DNA from: Candidatus Woesearchaeota archaeon
Lineage (GTDB): Archaea; Nanobdellota; Nanobdellia; Woesearchaeales; UBA12501
NCBI GenBank assembly: GCA_016203375.1
Contig: JACQMX010000006.1
Span: 1 to 7,243, forward strand
Reading direction: 5' to 3'
DNA length: 7,243 nucleotides
Shown one piece after another: positions 1-5,696 of the stretch. Every line of letters begins with the position of its first letter. The stretch's first letter is position 1. Below the pieces are notes generated by a model. That model was not told where the DNA came from and did no database searches. It saw nothing but the letters and a program-made list of their open reading frames with translations. The position numbers and the translations under genes are program-made.

Positions 1-20
1 AATTCCCCCCGGAGGCTCTT

Positions 21-566
21 TTACTCTCCCTCAAAGAACGTTTGTGCGTAGCAGGAGAAGCCCGCTTCTCGAAGCTTTTTACTCCCGCCAATATCAGGCA
101 AATCTACAATAAACGCGAGCTCGACAATCTCGCCGCCAAGCTTTTTGACAAGTTTCGCCGTTGCTAAAGCTGTACCGCCGGTGGCAACAAGATCGTCAAT
201 AATAAGCACTTTCTGTCCTTTCAGGATGGCATCTTTGTGAATTTCGAGCGTGTCCGTACCGTATTCGAGCTGGTAGGTTTCTTGAATTGTTTCTGCAGGC
301 AGCTTGCCTTTTTTCCTAACTGGCACAAAACCTTTTTCAAGCATATAGGCTAACGCGCCGCCCAAAATAAAACCTCGAGAATCGATGCCAACGATGACAT
401 CAATATCATGCTGCCTGTATCGTTTGGCGAAATTATCTATGCACAGCCGCAATCCAACAGGATCCTTGAGTAAGGTAGTAATATCTCGAAACATGATCCC
501 TTTCTTTGGCCAATCAGGCACCGTCCGAATTCTTGATTTTATTGGTATATCATCCATAATATTCAT
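21..566 (-). CDS. apt: Adenine phosphoribosyltransferase
   Basis: Converts adenine and PRPP to AMP and pyrophosphate in the cytoplasm (purine salvage). The 181-aa product has the full length of the family. Visible motifs are the N-terminal VPDWPKKGIMFRDIT block (about residues 16-30), IDSRGF (61-66), the flexible loop KLPAET (88-93), YQLEYGTDTLEIH (98-110) and the PRPP-binding loop VLIIDDLVATGGTA (120-133) with its two acidic residues. The ATG overlaps the stop of mtnP as ATGA (563-566), which implies translational coupling and one mRNA. A second ATG at codon 4 is possible, but neither has a clear Shine-Dalgarno site, and coupling favours the first. Its partner supplies its substrate: MtnP releases adenine from methylthioadenosine. 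The family assignment is secure; adenine specificity (rather than another purine) rests on the family motifs and the gene partner. Confidence 0.96.
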   Translation of the reverse strand: MNIMDDIPIKSRIRTVPDWPKKGIMFRDITTLLKDPVGLRLCIDNFAKRYRQHDIDVIVGIDSRGFILGGALAYMLEKGFVPVRKKGKLPAETIQETYQLEYGTDTLEIHKDAILKGQKVLIIDDLVATGGTALATAKLVKKLGGEIVELAFIVDLPDIGGSKKLREAGFSCYAQTFFEGE

Positions 567-1300
567 CGTATTTTTGGTATAACCTGTAAGAGAAGCTTTT
601 TCACCTTGTCGGCATTCTCCTTCATTCTTTCCATCACCATCTCAAATGTTACCGGTTCTTCGCCCTCCTTCCAACAATCATAATCTGTTGACATGGCGAT
701 CGATTGATAGGGAATGCCTGCCTCGTTTGCGAGGAATATTTCCGGGCATGTCGACATATTGATGATGTCCGCGCCCAATGCACGAAACATGAAGCTTTCC
801 GCCTTTGTCGAAAAGCGTGGGCCTTCTATCGTGATTATGGTAACGTCAGTATTGTATGAAAAACCAAGATCCTTGCATGCATCACAGAGCAGAGATCGAA
901 GTTTCTTGCTAAACGGCTCCGCCATCGGCGTATGCACGACGGTATCCGTAAAGAAGGTCATCTGTCGTTGCTTGGTGAGATCAATAACCTGGCTAGGAAA
1001 AACAAGGTTGCCCGGTTTGATCTCCTCACACAATGAGCCAACCGCAGTTGCTGCGAGTATATGCGTGCAGCCTTCATCCTTTAATGCTTGGATATTTGCT
1101 GTATAATTCACCTTGCTTGGCGGAATGCTGTGACCTTTTCCATGCCGTGCGAGAATAACCACATCCACCCCCTGAATCTTGCCGCAGGTGAGCGTTGATG
1201 ATGTTTTTCCATATCTTGTCTGCGCGTTTTTCTCAACCGCTTCCCGCAGGAGCTCTGGGTCGTCAAGTCCAGAGCCGCCTATGATGCCAATTTTGACCAT
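563..1300 (-). CDS. mtnP: 5'-methylthioadenosine phosphorylase (MTAP)
   Basis: Phosphorolyses 5'-methylthioadenosine to adenine and 5-methylthioribose-1-phosphate. The 245-aa product belongs to the trimeric PNP/MTAP family. Visible motifs are the phosphate-binding IGIIGGSGLDDP (4-15), ARHGKGH (51-57), NYTANI (65-70), the substrate loop EGPRFST (159-165), INMSTCPE (180-187) and STDYDCW (204-210). In known MTAPs the two aspartates of the last motif (here D206 and D208) select 6-aminopurines, whereas PNPs have Asn there, so MTAP is favoured over guanosine/inosine phosphorylase. The usual NMTTVPE reads NMSTCPE here, putting a Cys near the active site. The protein is somewhat shorter than many homologues, but no motif is missing. 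ATG start is preceded by AGGTGG three bases upstream. It is followed by apt with a 4-base overlap, so the adenine released can be used at once. Confidence 0.94.
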   Translation of the reverse strand: MVKIGIIGGSGLDDPELLREAVEKNAQTRYGKTSSTLTCGKIQGVDVVILARHGKGHSIPPSKVNYTANIQALKDEGCTHILAATAVGSLCEEIKPGNLVFPSQVIDLTKQRQMTFFTDTVVHTPMAEPFSKKLRSLLCDACKDLGFSYNTDVTIITIEGPRFSTKAESFMFRALGADIINMSTCPEIFLANEAGIPYQSIAMSTDYDCWKEGEEPVTFEMVMERMKENADKVKKLLLQVIPKIR

Positions 1301-1303
1301 TTT

Positions 1304-1309
1304 CCACCT
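1304..1309 (-). promoter_or_regulatory. Ribosome binding site of mtnP
   Basis: On the minus strand AGGTGG lies three bases before the mtnP ATG. AGGTG is complementary to the archaeal 16S 3' tail (ATCACCTCCT), in nearly the same register as the adk site in this window. It supports the ATG at 1300 as start. Confidence 0.6.
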
Positions 1310-1310
1310 T

Positions 1311-1333
1311 ATTCTGCAAGAATCATGCAGAAT
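1311..1333 (-). repeat. Perfect 8-bp inverted repeat in the mtnP promoter
   Basis: ATTCTGCA (1311-1318) and TGCAGAAT (1326-1333) are exact reverse complements separated by seven bases. The repeat fills the space between the proposed TATA box and the mtnP ribosome binding site, where it could be an operator for a dimeric regulator. As RNA it could instead be a weak hairpin after the ATP-grasp operon; no T-run follows it in the minus direction, so a bacterial-type terminator is unlikely. Confidence 0.55.
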
Positions 1334-1340
1334 TAATAAA
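1333..1340 (-). promoter_or_regulatory. Candidate TATA box for mtnP-apt
   Basis: On the minus strand TTTATTAA is centred about 26 bases upstream of position 1310, which would give a very short leader just containing the ribosome binding site. It lies in the 45-base gap after the stop of the ATP-grasp operon, so mtnP-apt may be transcribed separately. The surrounding sequence is AT-rich in general, so the call is tentative. Confidence 0.45.
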
Positions 1341-1345
1341 TTTTA

Positions 1346-2392
1346 TCACACAAACCAGTTTCCTTTGTTGTGAACTAAGTATTCAGCCAAATTAAAGCGT
1401 TCTATATGTGGAAAGTCCGTAAAGGTTTGCACTTCTACCACTCTTCCTTGTGTTTCATCACCATCAAACATCATGTCCACCCCCATAAACTGTGAATGCA
1501 TGGCATGCGCAGCTTTTACTCCTTGGGTGACGAGCACCTCAAGATACGGCTGCGGCAAGTTCGTCATTGGATGATGCCTTACCTCTGCGCCTTGGGAGAA
1601 ATTCGTGACGACTTTTTCATGATCATTTATCCGCACAAACATATGCGGGGCTTCTTTTCCAACGACATACGCCCGTGCATCAAACTTTTTGCCGTGAAAT
1701 AGATCTGGCGCGAGCACTTCACGCTCGACAATAACCTCGTTCTCCATAAGCTGTTTTACCAATGCTTGTCTTCCCGTAATGTCTGTAAATGGCCAGCGAT
1801 CATAAACGCCATAATTTGCCAATAGATTACCATCAATGCGATAATTGGTACGCCACTGGCCGTCGCGCAGGAGCGTGATGCCCTTTCCTTCAGCACCATA
1901 CCTGCATTTAATAAAAATGCCACGTTCCGGTGTTATTTGTTCTAGAACGTCCTGCAAGCAATGGTAATGAATCCGTTCTGTTGTCGGTACACCAGAACGC
2001 TGAAGCTGCTCTATGGTTTCTATTTTATCCCTATCTAATGCGGCATATTCAGGCGGAATGACAAAATGCACTTCCCTTCCAAGAAAATGATGCGTAATTT
2101 CATCACGGATATTCAAGAAAAAATTTTTGAGCAAGCGATATGCATGAGCGGACGTTCCATACAATCCTGTATCTTTAGGCGTCTCGCAATTCGCATTCCA
2201 AAATGTGTATGGAAAGAAGAACATGATATTGATCCTTTCTCCTTTGAAATCGTGCAGTGTGCTGATCTTGTGATAATCATATCGTTGCACGGCAAAGCCT
2301 GCACGCTGTGCGTGCTCAAAAAGACGTTGCGGGTTTCTATCAGAATAAGGAGTATCTCCCTTCCCGAGGATTAAGAGATTGGTCACTATCAT
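1346..2392 (-). CDS. Divergent RimK-like ATP-grasp ligase, substrate unknown
   Basis: The 348-aa protein is an ATP-grasp enzyme, a class that forms amide bonds via acyl-phosphate intermediates. I see the nucleotide-binding strand and glycine loop IFIKCRYGAEGKGI (159-172), the linker-strand acidic motif IVERE (221-225), KFDARAYVVG (236-245, resembling the basic-residue strand of RimK and tubulin-ligase-type enzymes), NFSQGAEV (264-271), GVDMMFD (304-310) and the C-terminal metal-binding strand VVEVQ (318-322). In most relatives the last motif ends E-x-N; here the Asn is replaced by Gln. The N-terminal ~110 residues are a family-specific preATP-grasp region (LLILGKGD near the start, an aromatic FFFPYTFW at 58-65). 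No signal peptide or membrane segment. The ATG overlaps the upstream ligase stop as ATGA (2389-2392), so the two are translationally coupled and probably act in one pathway. It ends with tandem TGA TAA stops. Substrate cannot be inferred. Confidence 0.82.
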   Translation of the reverse strand: MIVTNLLILGKGDTPYSDRNPQRLFEHAQRAGFAVQRYDYHKISTLHDFKGERINIMFFFPYTFWNANCETPKDTGLYGTSAHAYRLLKNFFLNIRDEITHHFLGREVHFVIPPEYAALDRDKIETIEQLQRSGVPTTERIHYHCLQDVLEQITPERGIFIKCRYGAEGKGITLLRDGQWRTNYRIDGNLLANYGVYDRWPFTDITGRQALVKQLMENEVIVEREVLAPDLFHGKKFDARAYVVGKEAPHMFVRINDHEKVVTNFSQGAEVRHHPMTNLPQPYLEVLVTQGVKAAHAMHSQFMGVDMMFDGDETQGRVVEVQTFTDFPHIERFNLAEYLVHNKGNWFV

Positions 2393-3432
2393 TCACGCTT
2401 TGCGTGTTTTGTTTCTGGAAATACCAAGTCAACAAGAGCTCCAGCTGCATCCCGGGATTTTCCTATATAAGGATAATGAAGCGGCCATATGCCTGGCATA
2501 TTGTTCATCTCAAGAATTGCATATTTGTGCGGTTCTTGTGTGATATCCTCAGTCATAAGATCTATGCCAGCGTACGTCATACCGGGAATTGCTGCAAGTG
2601 CTCGCCGAGCAATGTCTATCACAGCTGGATGCGCATCGTCAGTCATGTCTATCCCTTCTCCTCCCGTGCTTATGTTGGAATTGTTCCGTAAGTACACACG
2701 TTCATTCGCTTGAGGGATATGGTCTAAGGTAAGTTTTTGCTGTGCGAGATAACGCAAAACAACATCATCCACCTCAATTTTTATAAATGGATAGGTTAAG
2801 GGTTTTTCTGATTTTGGATGCCTTCCAATATTTTTCTCTTTGATCAATTCTGCTATCGTCTGGATGCCATCGCCTAGAACATTGGCTGGCCGTCGCATAA
2901 GTACTGTAACATAATTATCAATGGTTGCAAAAACTCTATACTCATTTCCAAATACCTGCTCTTCTACAGCAAGGCTCTTATACTTTTTTCCTACCTCCCT
3001 TACCACTTGGGGAATATCCTGTTTTGCCACATCGCAATACACCCCTTTCCCTTCACTTCCCATATCTGGTTTGATTACTATTGGACGTTGTAACGCATCC
3101 GCATAAGCAAGTATTTTTTCTAATTCTTCAGTCTGAAAACGCTTTCCTTCCGGAACAGAGATTCCTGCTCGTCGAAGAAATGCCTTCGTATCCGTCTTGC
3201 TAACGGATATTTTTTGTGCAATGTACGATAAAGAAGTGTTATCCGATATGTAGAATAATTGCCTTTTGTCATTGAAAGAGAGCTCAAGATATTTGCCTAA
3301 TACAAACCCTGCATGTATTCCTCTTTTCAAGGCGGCGTCTATAATGAGGCAGGTTGTTAATTCAATGCCTTTGAAATTGAAATCTGTTCTTGTTTGAAAA
3401 CCAAGTTCCCATGTGTTGTGTTCTTCTTCCAT
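2389..3432 (-). CDS. Cyanophycin-synthetase/GshF-like ATP-grasp ligase
   Basis: The 347-aa protein matches the ATP-grasp part of cyanophycin synthetases and of the C-terminal half of bifunctional glutathione synthetase GshF. Motifs: IELTTCLIIDAALKRGI (23-39), VIKPDMGSEGKGV (118-130, ATP-binding Lys and Gly-rich loop), VEEQVFGNEYRVF (156-168), RRPANVLGDGIQTIAELI (180-197), SNISTGGEGIDMTD (252-265), YAGIDLM (287-293) and the metal-binding ILEMNNMPG (306-314) with Glu and Asn intact. It lacks the Mur-ligase half of CphA and the gamma-glutamylcysteine ligase half of GshF, so it is a free-standing ligase. An in-frame GTG four codons upstream exists, but ATG at 3432 is preferred because GAGG lies six bases before it. 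It follows the dehydrogenase by 21 bases and overlaps the next ATP-grasp gene by four. Likely reaction: ATP-dependent joining of an amino group to a carboxylate; substrates unknown. Confidence 0.85.
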   Translation of the reverse strand: MEEEHNTWELGFQTRTDFNFKGIELTTCLIIDAALKRGIHAGFVLGKYLELSFNDKRQLFYISDNTSLSYIAQKISVSKTDTKAFLRRAGISVPEGKRFQTEELEKILAYADALQRPIVIKPDMGSEGKGVYCDVAKQDIPQVVREVGKKYKSLAVEEQVFGNEYRVFATIDNYVTVLMRRPANVLGDGIQTIAELIKEKNIGRHPKSEKPLTYPFIKIEVDDVVLRYLAQQKLTLDHIPQANERVYLRNNSNISTGGEGIDMTDDAHPAVIDIARRALAAIPGMTYAGIDLMTEDITQEPHKYAILEMNNMPGIWPLHYPYIGKSRDAAGALVDLVFPETKHAKRE

Positions 3433-3438
3433 AATTTC

Positions 3439-3442
3439 CCTC
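3439..3442 (-). promoter_or_regulatory. Ribosome binding site deciding the ATP-grasp start
   Basis: On the minus strand GAGG is followed by six bases and then ATG at 3432. It lies inside the extension that an upstream GTG start (3444) would translate, so it argues for the internal ATG. Confidence 0.55.
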
Positions 3443-3453
3443 ACTATTTTGCC

Positions 3454-4464
3454 TTACTCAATCCTGCTTCCCGTTGGCGCTTCAGGCTTATATTGCTTCC
3501 AGTCGCATTTCTGTGGATCAAGAATTGCTCGGCTAATCGCTCTGCCTAATTCTCCTTTTTCCCTTATTCCCCTAAGTCCGCCATTATTGGCGATTGTTAA
3601 CGCAAGTGGTAATACTTGTTCGCTATAGATACGACCTGATGTTTTTGGAACAAGGCCAGGATAGCCATATATACTAATATGGACTCTGCCTTCTTCTAGG
3701 TAGAAAGGATTAGCGTATGTTGTTGGGTGCACGGTTTCGATAGGATTTGGAAAATCCACTGAAAGATCCAGCACAATGAATCCTGGAGTGGTATTCTGTA
3801 TATTTTCCCTTGTTACCACATATTCTTTTTTCGCTCGCGCGCTTTCCGGCCATGCAAGCCCATTGATGAGTATATCCGCATCTTTCAAATATTCAGAAAT
3901 AAATTTGAATTCCGATCGTCTGATGATCTTGTATTGGATTCCAAGCTTGGCGCATGCCTTTATTGCGCCGCTCGCAACATTGCCGTACCCTAAAATGACT
4001 GCTTTCATATCTTCAGGCATTTTTTGGCTGTGGCGCAAGGCGTAATAGACACCAACTTCTCCAGTGACATCTGTTTGATCAATAAGTCGTTTTTGCTTTC
4101 CATCACGAATGCGTTCCATTTCCACAACAACAAGATTTTGAAGACCAGCATAATAGATGTGCACTGGATTTTGTTCGCTATGGAACATGCTAAATAAAAT
4201 CGCGTCGTGCATGAGAGAAAATTCTTGGGGCGATGGCGCTTTCAATTTGACGATCATTTCTGCTAAGCCATATAACTCTTGATCATCAGCAATGATCTTT
4301 GCCCCAGCAGCAACGTATTCATTGTCTGCAATATCCAGCTCACTTGCAGCACCCAATTGAACAAACACATCATGTCCCGCATCTACTAATGATTTTGCTG
4401 CAGAAGGAAGTACCATCACTCGTTTCTCTAGCGGATAGGTTTCTCTAGGAACGCAAATGCGCAT
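3454..4464 (-). CDS. AlaDH/PNT-family dehydrogenase, carboxyethylornithine-synthase-like
   Basis: The 336-aa protein belongs to the alanine dehydrogenase/transhydrogenase family. Its N-terminus MRICVPRETYPLEKRVMVLP aligns with that family, including Arg15, VKLKAP (72-77, Lys73/Lys75) and His95 in FSMFHSEQNP, which match the pyruvate-binding Arg, Lys and His of alanine dehydrogenase. The NAD(P)-binding loop is AVILGYGNVASGA (155-167). The C-terminal half (DADILINGLAW 196-206; FIVLDLSVDFPNPIE 229-243; HPTTY; PGLVPKTSG 269-277) looks to me closer to N5-(carboxyethyl)ornithine synthase, an opine-forming reductase, than to true alanine dehydrogenase; this rests on remembered sequences. It may reduce a 2-oxo acid/amine adduct to an opine, or make an amino acid by reductive amination. 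ATG at 4464 is chosen because the family motif begins there and the likely TATA box lies too close to an upstream in-frame ATG (4518). First gene of an operon with two ATP-grasp ligases. Confidence 0.82.
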   Translation of the reverse strand: MRICVPRETYPLEKRVMVLPSAAKSLVDAGHDVFVQLGAASELDIADNEYVAAGAKIIADDQELYGLAEMIVKLKAPSPQEFSLMHDAILFSMFHSEQNPVHIYYAGLQNLVVVEMERIRDGKQKRLIDQTDVTGEVGVYYALRHSQKMPEDMKAVILGYGNVASGAIKACAKLGIQYKIIRRSEFKFISEYLKDADILINGLAWPESARAKKEYVVTRENIQNTTPGFIVLDLSVDFPNPIETVHPTTYANPFYLEEGRVHISIYGYPGLVPKTSGRIYSEQVLPLALTIANNGGLRGIREKGELGRAISRAILDPQKCDWKQYKPEAPTGSRIE

Positions 4465-4473
4465 TGTCAACAC

Positions 4474-4507
4474 AACCCCTAACGTTATTACCGGATAGTG
4501 AGGGGTT
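4474..4507. repeat. 7-bp inverted repeat in the divergent promoter region
   Basis: AACCCCT (4474-4480) and AGGGGTT (4501-4507) are exact reverse complements 20 bases apart, between the dehydrogenase TATA box and its start codon. The arms flank the expected transcription start, so an operator is more likely than an RNA hairpin. The AGGGGTT arm on the minus strand also holds the only weak Shine-Dalgarno-like sequence before ATG 4464, eleven bases away. Confidence 0.45.
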
Positions 4508-4520
4508 ATATGGTTCAAAG

Positions 4521-4528
4521 TTTATAAA
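4521..4528 (-). promoter_or_regulatory. TATA box for the dehydrogenase/ATP-grasp operon
   Basis: TTTATAAA preceded on the minus strand by the A-rich GCAAAAC, which resembles an archaeal BRE/TATA pair. A start about 26 bases downstream falls near 4498, giving a leader of roughly 34 bases before ATG 4464. This excludes the upstream ATG at 4518 as start if the promoter is right. A second AT-rich element (CATATAA, 4506-4512) could give a shorter leader. Confidence 0.62.
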
Positions 4529-4548
4529 GTTTTGCCGTACACAAACTA

Positions 4549-4554
4549 TTTATA
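4549..4554 (+). promoter_or_regulatory. TATA box for the 153-aa protein/adk operon
   Basis: TTTATA, preceded by CAAACTA, is centred about 26 bases before the ATG at 4578. That is the usual archaeal TATA-to-start distance, so the transcript probably begins at or next to the start codon (leaderless). No Shine-Dalgarno sequence precedes the ATG, which agrees. Confidence 0.65.
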
Positions 4555-4577
4555 CCCCGTTTTTGTCATTCTATAAT

Positions 4578-5039
4578 ATGAGCGATCTTCAGAAAAACTA
4601 TCTTGAATTGCAGAAGAAATATGCCTTACCTTCCTTTGAGGAACTTCATCGAAGCTTTGAGCTTTCGAGTATTGATGCTGCGGGAAACATTCTTCGTGAA
4701 ATTTGTAAGAAGATGGATAGCAAGTTTGATGAGATTATAAATCTCCTTCAGGGTATACTTCAACCAGAAACAACGATTCGTGATCTTCATGAATGCCGCG
4801 TTTTTACGGAAAAGAATAAAACACAAGCCTTTTCCTTATACCGCAAACTGATGGCTCTTCGCCGCGAGGCTTCTCTCCTCTCTCTGGATAGCGAAGAGAA
4901 GAAAGAAGCTGCTTATATCAATGCTTCATTTGTCGAATGGCAAGGCATGAAGCAACAATTACAAGACATAGTAATAAAAATTCGTGATTCATGGAAAAAA
5001 GAAATAAGCGTGAAAGAAGAGCTTGGTTATCTCGGGTGA
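4578..5039 (+). CDS. Unrecognised 153-aa helical protein upstream of adk
   Basis: I do not recognise this family. The 153-aa protein appears almost entirely alpha-helical and strongly charged, with heptad-like stretches (for example residues 1-14, 36-60 and 105-145), no signal peptide, no membrane segment and no metal-binding motif. Two cysteines (C43 and C73) are not paired in a motif. A longer in-frame ATG at 4464 exists, but the TATA box 26 bases before ATG 4578 places the transcript start there, and the upstream extension lies in the divergent promoter. It is followed four bases later by adk, whose ribosome binding site overlaps this gene's stop codon, so the two are co-transcribed and probably coupled. 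The context suggests a housekeeping role conserved with adk in the lineage, but no function can be named. Confidence 0.75.
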   Translation: MSDLQKNYLELQKKYALPSFEELHRSFELSSIDAAGNILREICKKMDSKFDEIINLLQGILQPETTIRDLHECRVFTEKNKTQAFSLYRKLMALRREASLLSLDSEEKKEAAYINASFVEWQGMKQQLQDIVIKIRDSWKKEISVKEELGYLG

Positions 5040-5040
5040 T
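5035..5040 (+). promoter_or_regulatory. adk ribosome binding site overlapping the upstream stop
   Basis: GGTGAT is exactly complementary to ATCACC of the archaeal 16S tail and ends three bases before ATG 5044. It contains the TGA stop of the upstream gene (5037-5039), so termination and initiation are physically coupled. It decides ATG 5044 over an in-frame TTG at 5023, which would lie upstream of the site. Confidence 0.72.
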
Positions 5041-5043
5041 TGC

Positions 5044-5670
5044 ATGAAACTGGTCATGTTTGGGCCTCCTGGAGCGGGCAAGGGAACACAGGCAAAGATG
5101 CTCGTTGAGCATTACAAGATTCCACAGATTTCTACTGGGGATTTATTTCGAGAAAACCTGAGCAGGCAAACATCGCTTGGCTTGAAGGCCAAGGCATATA
5201 TGGACAAAGGTGAGCTTGTGCCAGATGACGTTACCATAGCCATGATCAAGGAACGCATTGCACAGCCTGACTGCAAAAAAGGATTTATTCTAGACGGCTT
5301 CCCACGCACACTTCCACAGGCGAAAGAGCTTGATAAATTGATGAAGATCGATAAAGTTGTTAATGTGACAAGCAAAGATGAGACGATCATTAAGCGGTTA
5401 TCAAGCAGGTGGCTCTGCAGGAAATGCGGTGCTATCTTTGGCATTGATATACCACCTAAGAAAAAAGGCATTTGCGATAAATGCGGCGGCGAGCTCTATC
5501 AGCGTGATGATGATAAGCCAGAAGCGGTTAAAAACCGGCTGAAGGTGTATTATGAGAATACGCATCCCTTAATTGAGTATTACGAAAAAAAGAAATTGCT
5601 GTTTACAGTTGATGGCGAACAGCCGATTGATGTGGTGTTTGAGAAGATTAAGATGGCAATTGAGAAATAA
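5044..5670 (+). CDS. adk: Adenylate kinase, long form with zinc-finger lid
   Basis: Catalyses AMP + ATP to 2 ADP. The 208-aa product has the bacterial-type long form: P-loop GPPGAGKGT (7-15), AMP-binding STGDLFRE (30-37), LVPDD (58-62), DGFPRT (84-89) and the lid arginines in SSRW (120-123) and in YQRDDDKPEAVKNRL (152-166). The lid carries four cysteines as CxxC (C125, C128) and CxxC (C144, C147), the structural zinc site known from Bacillus-type enzymes. This differs from the separate archaeal AdkA family of methanococci and Sulfolobus. ATG 5044 starts directly at the P-loop strand and has an exact ribosome binding site; the TTG seven codons upstream would add a non-conserved tail. It takes AMP that Apt makes, although apt is in a different operon. 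Convergent with the 135-aa gene, leaving 26 bases between. Confidence 0.96.
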   Translation: MKLVMFGPPGAGKGTQAKMLVEHYKIPQISTGDLFRENLSRQTSLGLKAKAYMDKGELVPDDVTIAMIKERIAQPDCKKGFILDGFPRTLPQAKELDKLMKIDKVVNVTSKDETIIKRLSSRWLCRKCGAIFGIDIPPKKKGICDKCGGELYQRDDDKPEAVKNRLKVYYENTHPLIEYYEKKKLLFTVDGEQPIDVVFEKIKMAIEK

Positions 5671-5676
5671 TTAGGG

Positions 5677-5688
5677 AACGGTTCCGTT
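5677..5688. repeat. Small inverted repeat between convergent genes
   Basis: AACGG (5677-5681) and CCGTT (5684-5688) are reverse complements around TT, in the 26-base gap between the stops of adk and the 135-aa gene. It could form a short hairpin on either transcript, but it is small and has no T-run, so a terminator role is unproven. Confidence 0.3.
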
Positions 5689-5696
5689 ACATACAT

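Noticed and set aside
1..20. C-run and GGAGG at the left edge, considered as a terminator stem after apt or a ribosome binding site of a plus-strand gene.
   Set aside because: Only 20 bases are visible, no complete stem can be formed, and no plus-strand gene follows the GGAGG.
714..1106. 130-codon open frame on the plus strand.
   Set aside because: It is antisense to mtnP, which has every family motif; the plus-strand translation shows no recognisable domain and no promoter.
2066..2691. Overlapping plus-strand open frames opposite the two ATP-grasp genes.
   Set aside because: They are shadows of two well-supported minus-strand genes and have no domain features of their own.
3433..3444. GTG start at 3444 for the first ATP-grasp gene.
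   Set aside because: It overlaps the GAGG site that is well spaced for ATG 3432. It remains possible but is less likely.
4465..4518. Upstream in-frame ATG (4518) extending the dehydrogenase by 18 residues.
   Set aside because: It lies upstream of the transcript start expected from the TATA box at 4521-4528, and the family N-terminus MRICVPRE begins at 4464.
4464..4577. N-terminal extension of the 153-aa protein from an ATG at 4464.
   Set aside because: The extension crosses the divergent promoter region and the TATA box 26 bases before ATG 4578, so it would not be transcribed.
5023..5043. TTG start adding seven residues to adk.
   Set aside because: The exact ribosome binding site GGTGAT lies inside that extension, and Adk proteins begin at the P-loop strand as from ATG 5044.
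5112..5471. 119-codon minus-strand frame inside adk.
   Set aside because: It is fully antisense to the conserved adk coding sequence.
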